NCBI GenBank assembly: GCA_002787035.1
Contig: PCVP01000005.1
Location: 1-46,514, forward strand
Source: Candidatus Peregrinibacteria bacterium CG11_big_fil_rev_8_21_14_0_20_49_14
GTDB lineage: Bacteria > Patescibacteriota > Gracilibacteria > Peribacterales > Peribacteraceae
Length of the DNA: 46,514 nt
Direction: 5' to 3'
Shown: positions 40,604-46,514 of the stretch, piece after piece
Numbering within the stretch: the first letter of the stretch is position 1
Layout: each line of letters starts with the position of its first letter
Translations under genes and position numbers: made by a program
Notes under the pieces: generated by a model
The model's database searches: none
Seen by the model: only the letters and a program-made list of their open reading frames with translations
Told to the model about the DNA's origin: nothing

Positions 40604-42052
40604 TTATGATTGATGTGAAATGACTTCTAAAATCTTCCCACTCTCCTCATCCAACCTCCTCATCTCCTCCAAAATCTCCTTCGGCTCCCGTAGGACATTC
40701 TCATCTTTCCTGTTCGGGTTCTTCGCGGAGAGGTCAAAAGTATTCGGTTCAATGTTGGAAATGTTCACGCTCCATGAGTTTTCACTATCACCTTGAGTCT
40801 TCTGTAGCTCTACAAACTCGGCTAAATCTGCTTCGGAGAGCGGGTTGGTCTTCCCGAGGTTTCTGTCTAAGTTCAGTTGGTAGTACCAGACTTTCTTGGT
40901 TGGAGAGCCCTTTTCGAAGAACAGCACGACGGTTTTCACGCCTGCGCCCGTAAACGTACCACCGGGCAGATCGAGAATAGTATGTAGGTTGCAGGAGTCT
41001 AAAAGTGTTTTTCGCAGAGACGCGGCGTCGGAATTGGACAGAAATGTATTTTTAATGACAATACCCGCCCTTCCTCCCGCCCGTAACTTCTTGATGAAGT
41101 GCTGCAGGAACAGATATGCGGTTTCTCCCGTTTTAATTGGAAAGTTCTGCTGTATTTCGCTGCGTTCTTTTCCCCCAAACGGCGGATTTGCCAGTATGAC
41201 ATCGTACTTTTCCTTCTCCTGAATATCGGCAATGTTCTCGGCGAGGGTATTGGTGTGAATGATGTTCGGAGCTTCTATGCCATGCAAAATCATGTTCATA
41301 ATCCCGATAATGTAGGCGAGGGATTTTTTCTCTTTTCCGTAAAAGGTTTTCTTCTGAAGTATTTCCATGTCGCCGGTACTGAGCTTTTTGGTACTTCGCA
41401 TGTAATCGAACGCTTCCACCAAAAACCCCGCCGAACCGCACGCACCGTCGTAGACCGTCTGCCCGATGTCGGGTGCGACGACTTCGACGATAGTACGAAT
41501 GAGAGGACGTGGCGTGTAGTACTCGCCTCCATTCCTTCCGGCATTTCCCATGTTCTTTATCTTTCCTTCGTACAAGTGCGAAAGCTCATGCTTCTCCTTG
41601 CTGGTCTGGAAACTAAGGTCGTCAACAATGTCCAGAATATTGCGGAGCGTGTAACCACTCTGGATCTTGTTCTTTAGCTCGCTGAAGATCTCACCAATTT
41701 TATACTGGATGGTATCGGGGCTTTCGGCTTCGTGCTTGAACTTTTTCAGGTACGGAAAGAGCTTTTCATTCACGAAATTCAGAAGGTCGTCCCCGGTGAG
41801 AGCCTTGTGGTGGTCGATCTTTCCCTCGGAGGTCTTTGGAACCGCCCATATCTCCCATCGGTACGGCGTACCAATAACTTCTCGGTACGTCTTGCCCGCG
41901 AGGGCGTACTCTTTCTTCTTGGTCTCTTCCAAGTCATCCAGATATTTCAGAAACAGAATCCAAGAAGTTTGTTCAATGTAATCCAGCTCGGAACTTACTC
42001 CAGCATCCTTACGAAGAGTATCGTCTATGTTTCTGAAGGCTTGCTCAAACAT
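40604..42052 (-). CDS. hsdM: Type I restriction-modification methylase subunit
   Basis: The 482-residue N6-adenine methylase has the HsdM N-domain (LDYIEQTSWILFLKYLDDLE), GGEYYTPRPLIRTIVEVVAP, motif I VYDGACGSAGFLVEAFDY and motif IV VILANPPFGG. The C-terminal helices end EEMRRLDEESGKIL. ATG 42052 starts MFEQAFRNIDDTLRK and follows AATAAT by 6 nt; the frame extends to 42181 but without family similarity. It heads the hsdM-DUF3800-AAA-hsdS transcript. Confidence 0.95.
   Translation of the reverse strand: MFEQAFRNIDDTLRKDAGVSSELDYIEQTSWILFLKYLDDLEETKKKEYALAGKTYREVIGTPYRWEIWAVPKTSEGKIDHHKALTGDDLLNFVNEKLFPYLKKFKHEAESPDTIQYKIGEIFSELKNKIQSGYTLRNILDIVDDLSFQTSKEKHELSHLYEGKIKNMGNAGRNGGEYYTPRPLIRTIVEVVAPDIGQTVYDGACGSAGFLVEAFDYMRSTKKLSTGDMEILQKKTFYGKEKKSLAYIIGIMNMILHGIEAPNIIHTNTLAENIADIQEKEKYDVILANPPFGGKERSEIQQNFPIKTGETAYLFLQHFIKKLRAGGRAGIVIKNTFLSNSDAASLRKTLLDSCNLHTILDLPGGTFTGAGVKTVVLFFEKGSPTKKVWYYQLNLDRNLGKTNPLSEADLAEFVELQKTQGDSENSWSVNISNIEPNTFDLSAKNPNRKDENVLREPKEILEEMRRLDEESGKILEVISHQS
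40639..40684. repeat. 46-bp direct repeat, copy 2 (within hsdM)
   Basis: Intact copy of the repeat also found at 39655-39700; it encodes the last helix of HsdM. Confidence 0.9.
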
Positions 42053-42195
42053 ATGCCGATTATTCCATACTTTTATCACTTTCGTGAGCCTTTTTGTTGA
42101 AGGATTCCCATCAGTTGTGAGAGTAATAACACAGACTGATACTGTGGCATCAAAAGTTCCCAACCGTTCCCGACAGCTCATTGCCAGAATACTGA

Positions 42196-42369
42196 TTACA
42201 GGATCAGATGTTCTTTTTCCTCAACTTGGCTGCTTAGAAGCAATGTGATGTTTTCGAGTGAGTAATGGAGTTCTGTGAACTTTTTGGCCAATTCAAGCAT
42301 ATCAAATTTTTGTTCCCACCAGTGCCCCTCAGCTCCACCAAGACCAAAACCGATTTGCACCTCACGCAC
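42196..42369 (-). CDS. Possible small protein upstream of hsdM
   Basis: A GTG at 42369 gives 57 residues: MREVQIGFGLGGAEGHWWEQ, then KFDMLELAKKFTELHYSLEN and a helical end LLLSSQVEEKEHLIL. The composition looks like a real protein, but no family is recognised. The start overlaps the -35 region of the divergent aminotransferase leader. A shorter version from Met 24 is possible. Confidence 0.35.
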   Translation of the reverse strand: MREVQIGFGLGGAEGHWWEQKFDMLELAKKFTELHYSLENITLLLSSQVEEKEHLIL

Positions 42370-42383
42370 AGTCACCCTACTAT
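42355..42383 (+). promoter_or_regulatory. Promoter of the Ala-rich leader
   Basis: TTGCAC (42355-42360), a 17-bp spacer and TACTAT (42378-42383); the leader ATG is 7 nt downstream, preceded by GCG as in the aspartokinase leader. Confidence 0.75.
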
Positions 42384-42390
42384 CGATGCG

Positions 42391-42453
42391 ATGTACTCTC
42401 GCATTGCAGCCATTGCTTCCGCCATCGTCGCGCCTGCGACGAAGGGGGCGTAG
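42391..42453 (+). CDS. Ala-rich leader peptide of the aminotransferase attenuator
   Basis: The 20-codon ORF (ATG 42391, TAG 42451) begins M-Y-S-R-I, like M-H-S-R-I of the Leu-run leader, and continues A-A-I-A-S-A-I-V-A-P-A-T-K-G-A: seven Ala, three Ile (one in the SRI start) and one Val. CGTCGC/GCGACG inside its end forms a 6-bp protector hairpin. AGGGGGCG can pair with CGCCTCCT at the terminator's 5' arm (8 bp with one wobble). Ala-tRNA (perhaps Ile/Val) would be sensed. No Shine-Dalgarno is present, and the mRNA should start at or next to the AUG. Confidence 0.75.
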   Translation: MYSRIAAIASAIVAPATKGA

Positions 42454-42481
42454 TGTTTGCAGCAGAGTCTCATACACACCG

Positions 42482-42504
42482 CCTCCTCACAGGAGGTTTT
42501 TTTT
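42482..42504 (+). terminator. Attenuator terminator before the aminotransferase gene
   Basis: CCTCCT, loop CAC, AGGAGG then eight T, ending 15 nt before the aminotransferase ATG. The 5' arm overlaps the stretch that can pair with the leader-ORF end. Confidence 0.93.
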
Positions 42505-42519
42505 ACACTCCCACGTACC

Positions 42520-43788
42520 ATGGCAATTTCAGATGGAATAAACGGAACCGGTTTTCCCGGATTCAGACCCGTACCGATGACCGGTGTTATTTATGTAACA
42601 ACAAAAGCAAGAGCGAAAGGTTTTTCTTTGGAAAGCGATGGCTGGGCGAATCTCGGGCAAGGTGCTCCGGAAACAGGACCTCTTCCCGGTGAAGAGAAGG
42701 GGGGAGTAACGAGCATAGATGTGTCCACCTACGAATATGCTCCTGTTGCGGGATTATGGGAACTCAGGGAGCAAGTTGCGATGCTATACAACACGTTGTA
42801 TCGCAAAGGAATGTCTTCGCAGTACACGGCGGAAAATGTGGCCATAAGCAGCGGAGGAAGATTGGCACTTACCAGACTCGCCGCAGCTCTCGGGAATATT
42901 CATGTTGGTCACTGCATTCCCGACTACACGGCATACGAAGAACTTCTCACTGTGTTTCGTGCTTTTACTCCCATGCCGATTCTACTGAAGGAGCAAGACG
43001 GGTACACATTGTCTCCCGAGCAACTGCGGGAACGAATTTCCGGCCTTGGTTTGGGTGCGATTCTTGTTTCCAATCCCGGTAATCCCACCGGTCAACACTT
43101 AAGAGGCGAGCAGCTTCGTGGATGGGTGGATACCGCTCGGGATTGTGAGTGCACTGCGATCTTCGACGAATTTTATTCTCACTATGTGTATACGGACTCA
43201 GACAGTGAGCATAATGTGGTTTCCGCTGCGCAGTATGTGGAAGATGTGAATACGGATCCCGTGGTCATAGTGGACGGACTTACCAAAAACTGGAGACGTC
43301 CGGGCTGGCGAATTTGTTGGACTGTCGCTCCGAAGTCGGTTATTCAAGCCATTACCAGTGCAGGTTCATTTTTGGACGGAGGTGCATCGCACCCGTTGCA
43401 ACTGGCAACAGTTCCTTTGCTTCAGCCGCAAACTGTGTTGAGCAATGCGCAGAGACTGCAGCAACATTTCTCACAAAAGCGTGACTATGCATTGCAACGA
43501 TTGGCAGCACTGAATATAGACGTGGCTCACCCTCCGCAGGGTTCGTTCTACTGCTGGGCAAACCTCGGCCGTCTTCCCGAACCGCTCCGTGATGGCATGC
43601 GATTTTTCGAAGCGGGTCTGGAAGAAAAGGTTATTACGGTTCCCGGTGAATTCTTCGATGTGAACCCCGGTAAGCGCAGGCGTACGGCGGCGTACAAGGC
43701 ATACAGTCGCATAAGCTTCGGACCATCCATGGAGACTCTTCGACGCGGATTTGATGCGATTGAGCGTGTGATTTTGCCTTATATATAG
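42520..43788 (+). CDS. Class I/II PLP-dependent aminotransferase
   Basis: The 422-residue enzyme has the fold-type I features: ISSGGRLALTRLAAAL (cofactor phosphate loop), SNPGNPTGQHL, IFDEFYSHYVY (Asp and Tyr binding PLP) and the Schiff-base Lys in VDGLTKNWRRPGWR. The Arg in SRISFGPS near the C-terminus should bind the substrate carboxylate. Substrate range cannot be read from this, but the Ala/Ile/Val leader makes an alanine- or pyruvate-linked transaminase likely. ATG 42520 is taken because it follows the attenuator terminator. Confidence 0.88.
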   Translation: MAISDGINGTGFPGFRPVPMTGVIYVTTKARAKGFSLESDGWANLGQGAPETGPLPGEEKGGVTSIDVSTYEYAPVAGLWELREQVAMLYNTLYRKGMSSQYTAENVAISSGGRLALTRLAAALGNIHVGHCIPDYTAYEELLTVFRAFTPMPILLKEQDGYTLSPEQLRERISGLGLGAILVSNPGNPTGQHLRGEQLRGWVDTARDCECTAIFDEFYSHYVYTDSDSEHNVVSAAQYVEDVNTDPVVIVDGLTKNWRRPGWRICWTVAPKSVIQAITSAGSFLDGGASHPLQLATVPLLQPQTVLSNAQRLQQHFSQKRDYALQRLAALNIDVAHPPQGSFYCWANLGRLPEPLRDGMRFFEAGLEEKVITVPGEFFDVNPGKRRRTAAYKAYSRISFGPSMETLRRGFDAIERVILPYI

Positions 43789-43802
43789 CTTCGATTGGCA
43801 AA

Positions 43803-43830
43803 TTGACATTCTATAAATTAATAGTATTTT
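43803..43830 (+). promoter_or_regulatory. Promoter of the sigma factor gene
   Basis: TTGACA (43803-43808), a 16-bp spacer and TATTTT (43825-43830), with ATG 7 nt later at 43838. It has the same geometry as the leader-peptide promoters, so this mRNA is probably leaderless. Confidence 0.8.
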
Positions 43831-43837
43831 ATATATA

Positions 43838-45067
43838 ATGGCGAAAGCTCAAAAAACATCAGCAATAAACGGAGAACAAATCTCTATTGTGAAGCGTGCA
43901 CGAGAATTGGCGAACGAAGGGGGATCACTTTCCAAAATAAGTGCCACTATCAGTGACGAAACGAGAATTACTATTAGGGCAATTACTGCTCTTCTTTTAT
44001 CGTATAACAGAGAGCACGTCGATGATTTTATTCCGTTCATTCAGCAACTCCGCGCCAAATCCATAGGAGAGCTGTATGCGATGTACAAAAACAACGACTC
44101 TTTGGAAACAATTTGCAATGTGTATCCGCACGTTTCGCGAGAGAAAATTATTCAAATATGCAGATCCGCCTGCCTTTCGGAGTTCTTGGGTCAGCCAACC
44201 AAGTATATGTACAACGAAGATCTGGATGATGCATCGTTACAACCCGAAATTCTCGGAGCGGAACCGCCGCAATCCACGGAAAAATCGCGAAGACCGAAGG
44301 GTGTTCCTGCGTATCTCGGAGAATTGTACGATAGGCCGCTGCTTTCCTTTGAGCAGGAGCAGTATCTTTTTCGTCGAATGAATTTCGAGTACAACGAAGC
44401 CGCAAAACTTGCCAATGCAACTATGAGCTTGGATGACGGAGGAGATGCGAGCCTGAAAAATCTCTACAGGCGAGAAGTTGAAAGGAGCGTTCGGAGTGCA
44501 GAAAATATTCGAAATCGCATACTGGAAGCAAATCTTCGCCTTGTGATATCTGTGGTAAAAAGCTGGAAGGGGAGTCAGCCAAGATTTTGGGAGATGGTCA
44601 GTGACGGCAATGTATCTCTTATGAAGATCGTCGATGGGTTTGACTACAAGAGGGGTTACAAGTTCAGTACGTATGCGGTGAACGCGCTGAAAAGAAATTT
44701 TACCAAATCAGAATCGGACGAACAGAAACTTCTTGCCAAAGAACAGTCCGGGTACGACGAACTTCCTGTTATAGATGAAGGAGAAGATACGCAGTCGGAT
44801 GCCGACGCAGACGCACAGCTGCTGGAATTGCAAGAATTTGTTCATGACCTGCTGAAAAATCTTGACCCCAGAGAAGCAGAAATATTGAGACGAAGGCAAG
44901 GTATAGGCAATGAGGACGCAGCGACTCTCAAGGTAGTTGGCGGAGAAGTGGGTGTATCGAAAGAGCGTGTCAGACAATTGCAAGGAAGGGCAATTGATAA
45001 TTTGCGCGAAAGACTTCAAGGCTTCAAATTGGAAGATTTCTACGTGGAAGATATCTTCAAAGAATAA
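43838..45067 (+). CDS. Divergent sigma-70 family RNA polymerase sigma factor
   Basis: The 409-residue protein has a ~140-residue N-terminal part with two HTH-like stretches (KISATISDETRITIRAI; ETICNVYPHVSREKIIQI). A region 1.2-like LSFEQEQYLFRRMNFEYN and region 2 NLRLVISVVKSWKGSQPRFW with DGNVSLMKIVDGFDYKRGYK and FSTYAVNALKRNF follow. The usual WWIRQA at 2.4 is replaced by NALKRNF. Region 3 is short and acidic. Region 4 is LDPREAEILRRRQG with VGVSKERVRQLQGRAI. It directs RNA polymerase to a promoter class. Whether it is the main or an alternative sigma is open, but the altered 2.4 helix suggests a different -10 preference. Confidence 0.88.
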   Translation: MAKAQKTSAINGEQISIVKRARELANEGGSLSKISATISDETRITIRAITALLLSYNREHVDDFIPFIQQLRAKSIGELYAMYKNNDSLETICNVYPHVSREKIIQICRSACLSEFLGQPTKYMYNEDLDDASLQPEILGAEPPQSTEKSRRPKGVPAYLGELYDRPLLSFEQEQYLFRRMNFEYNEAAKLANATMSLDDGGDASLKNLYRREVERSVRSAENIRNRILEANLRLVISVVKSWKGSQPRFWEMVSDGNVSLMKIVDGFDYKRGYKFSTYAVNALKRNFTKSESDEQKLLAKEQSGYDELPVIDEGEDTQSDADADAQLLELQEFVHDLLKNLDPREAEILRRRQGIGNEDAATLKVVGGEVGVSKERVRQLQGRAIDNLRERLQGFKLEDFYVEDIFKE

Positions 45068-45218
45068 AAAATCTGTCGTTGACTCTATTTCTTACAAAAG
45101 AGTAGCGTATTTGCAGATTCAGATGCGTTCGTACCTATGGATTCGGGTTGTCGTTGCTTCGCAACCTTGGGAACGCTGGGTTCCTATCCTTGGTACGATT
45201 TCCTCCATCTGATTCTAC
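45068..45218 (+). other. Intergenic segment with a short Trp-containing ORF
   Basis: Between the sigma factor and its terminator, a 29-codon frame (45124-45213) contains L-W-I, P-W-E and R-W-V. Short inverted pairs (GGTTG/CAACC, GGAAC/GGTTCC) suggest folding. TTGACT and TAGCGT 18 bp apart lie upstream but the ATG is 19 nt beyond, unlike the other leaders, and no gene follows on this strand. It is more likely 3' UTR structure than a leader. Confidence 0.3.
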
Positions 45219-45263
45219 GGTCGAGTGCGAAGCCTAACCCGCGACGCACTCGACTACTTTTTT
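45219..45263 (+). terminator. Terminator after the sigma factor gene
   Basis: GTCGAGTGCG and CGCACTCGAC form a perfect 10-bp stem with a 15-nt loop, followed by CTAC not far from TTTTTT on the plus strand. It closes the sigma transcript and abuts the end of the convergent SDR gene. Confidence 0.88.
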
Positions 45264-45264
45264 G

Positions 45265-46038
45265 TTACAGAGGTCTCTGAGAGTAGCGTACCGCCCTGCG
45301 TATGACGGAACGTGGAATACACCGTAAAAGCGGTATCATCACTTTTTGGCGAAGACCCGGAAGCACTATGACAGTGCCTTTCATCATTCCCTTGTACCCT
45401 GCCATCGCCACACTCTCAGGTGTCATAAGCCTGCTTTGAAAAAGCACAGAACGTCCCAAGTTCGCCTTCTTTTCAAATCCGGTCGCAGTCGGCCCGGGGC
45501 AGAGAGCGGTCACTGTTACTCCCGTGTTCCGATTCTCTTCTGCCAGAGCTTCCGAGAACGAAAGTACGTATGCTTTTGTGGCGTAGTACACGGCCATGAG
45601 AGGTCCGGGAACAAATGCCGCAACGGAAGAAACGTTCAAAATTTTCCCGTTCTTTCGAGCACGCATAGATGGTAGAGCGAGCTTTGTAAGTTCGGTGAGA
45701 CACACCATATTCAGCTGCATCATGGCCATTTCTTTTTCCGTGTCGGCAGAGACAAATTCTCCGTACAGACCTATGCCCGCATTGTTTATGAGAGTGTCTA
45801 TCGCATATGCTTCGGAGGCTTCCGTCCACACGAGTTTCGCAGATCCGAGACTGCTTAAATCCGCTGCGAGTGTCAGAACGTGCACGTTGTATTCCTTTCG
45901 AAGGATTGCAGCCTCTTTTTCCAGCACATCTTTCCTTCTGGCGACGAGTACGAGATTTCTCCCTTCCTTTGCGCAAATGTTGGCAAACTCCAGTCCTATG
46001 CCACCGCTTGCGCCGGTAATGAGAACGGCGCTTTTCAT
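45265..46038 (-). CDS. Short-chain dehydrogenase/reductase
   Basis: The 257-residue classical SDR has LITGASGGIGLEFANICAKE (cofactor TGxxxGxG), LAADLSSL, LINNAGIGLYGEF (NNAG) and the catalytic set Ser in NVSSVAAF and Tyr-Lys in YYATKAY. RRKDVLEK after strand 2 suggests NADPH. The C-terminal 50 residues are hydrophobic and basic (VIVLPGLRQKVMIPLLRCIP), as in DltE-type or lipid-acting SDRs. Substrate is unknown. Its ATG overlaps the TGA of the upstream gene (ATGA). Confidence 0.9.
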   Translation of the reverse strand: MKSAVLITGASGGIGLEFANICAKEGRNLVLVARRKDVLEKEAAILRKEYNVHVLTLAADLSSLGSAKLVWTEASEAYAIDTLINNAGIGLYGEFVSADTEKEMAMMQLNMVCLTELTKLALPSMRARKNGKILNVSSVAAFVPGPLMAVYYATKAYVLSFSEALAEENRNTGVTVTALCPGPTATGFEKKANLGRSVLFQSRLMTPESVAMAGYKGMMKGTVIVLPGLRQKVMIPLLRCIPRSVIRRAVRYSQRPL

Positions 46039-46514
46039 AAATGCAGCATGGATTCCACGGGAGCAAAATTGTCCGTAAGTACGAGACCGTCTTGTCCCCA
46101 GCTTTCATCGTCCAATCTGCGTGACATCATTGCTAAGAGCTCGGCGTTCCCTCTGTCGGATGCCGCGGTGCTTAGCGGTGTCTTGCTTGCTATGAACATA
46201 ATATTTCGCATGGATTGCGGTTCCAGCTCATTGTGAACATCCAGTGTCATTACGAAAGGAAACACAGATTTCAACGTGGCGAGTTGCGCTTTGGGGTATT
46301 CGCTTTTTTCGCCATCCAAAGATCCTATGACATTGAGAAGATACACACCGTTGTCATCCAAGAGTGCGGCAACTTTTTCCACAGCTTCTTTGGTGGCAAG
46401 ATGAAACGGTACGGTACTTTCGGAGCGAAAGGCATCGCCGAAAACCATGTGGTATGTTCCGAGTTCTTGCGTGGTATTTTGTGCGCCGCCTCTGTTGAAA
46501 AATGTGCGAGCATC
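46035..46514 (-). CDS. Spermidine synthase-like protein (partial, N-terminus off the window)
   Basis: The last 159 codons are present: DARTFFNRGGAQNTTQELGT at the edge, then HMVFGDAFRSESTVPFHLAT, where DAF corresponds to the catalytic/substrate Asp region of polyamine synthases, and a Rossmann continuation VEKVAALLDDNGVYLLNVIG. Free-standing or MFS-fused members of this family are often not true spermidine synthases. The Asp-Ala-Arg at the edge matches the end of the decarboxy-SAM-binding motif. The stop overlaps the SDR start by 4 nt, so the two genes form an operon. Confidence 0.75.
   Translation of the reverse strand, partial: DARTFFNRGGAQNTTQELGTYHMVFGDAFRSESTVPFHLATKEAVEKVAALLDDNGVYLLNVIGSLDGEKSEYPKAQLATLKSVFPFVMTLDVHNELEPQSMRNIMFIASKTPLSTAASDRGNAELLAMMSRRLDDESWGQDGLVLTDNFAPVESMLHL

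Overview
The window looks like a chromosomal segment of a Patescibacteria (CPR) genome, plausibly of the Peregrinibacteria/Peribacteria type. This is inferred from the gene style: short single-copy housekeeping genes, scattered purine/pyrimidine genes, recombinase-type mini-ORFs, mostly no Shine-Dalgarno sequences, and many starts about 7 nt after a -10 box. The family assignment was not tested against a database. The standard genetic code fits: TGA ends many genes and Trp is TGG, which argues against UGA-recoding relatives.

Region 1 (1-11.4 kb, mostly minus strand) is a defence/mobile island. It holds a large type ISP-like restriction enzyme running off the left edge, a Pif1-type helicase, a SEC-C protein gene split by an IS200-type tnpA element, a pentapeptide-repeat membrane protein, a GmrSD-type (DUF262/DUF1524) restriction gene split by a 736-bp IS1595-family element with a 7-bp target duplication, and three mini-ORFs.

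Region 2 (11.7-31 kb) is core metabolism: a TauE-like permease; class I ribonucleotide reductase with the ATP-cone on the beta subunit, preceded by a consensus NrdR box and a cobalamin-riboswitch-like leader; msrA; a Smr protein; aspartokinase; purM; ftsE; rlmE; rsmG; pyrE; pheS; a family-4 uracil-DNA glycosylase lacking two Fe-S cysteines; and a class II-like purE.

Region 3 (31.3-42.2 kb) has a glycosyltransferase, tRNA-Arg(GCG), tRNA-Ala(GGC) beside a duplicated tRNA-Ala 5' piece, and a type I restriction-modification locus. In that locus an AAA ATPase with an Rx4H (HEPN-like) motif and a DUF3800 gene sit between hsdM and hsdS, next to a second hsdM 3' tail. Region 4 (42.4-46.5 kb) has an aminotransferase, a divergent sigma-70 family factor, an SDR oxidoreductase and the end of a spermidine-synthase-like gene.

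The most notable system is a set of four trp-type transcription attenuators. Each has a sigma-70-like promoter, a 20-23 codon leader ORF starting 7-11 nt after the -10 box (so the leader mRNA should be essentially leaderless), a leader-end segment that can pair with the 5' arm of a terminator, and that terminator just before the structural gene. Leader composition suits the target where the target is known: Thr/Lys/Met before aspartokinase, and Ala (with Ile/Val) before an aminotransferase. A Leu-run leader and a Phe/Tyr-containing leader precede genes of unknown function, which may therefore belong to amino-acid physiology.
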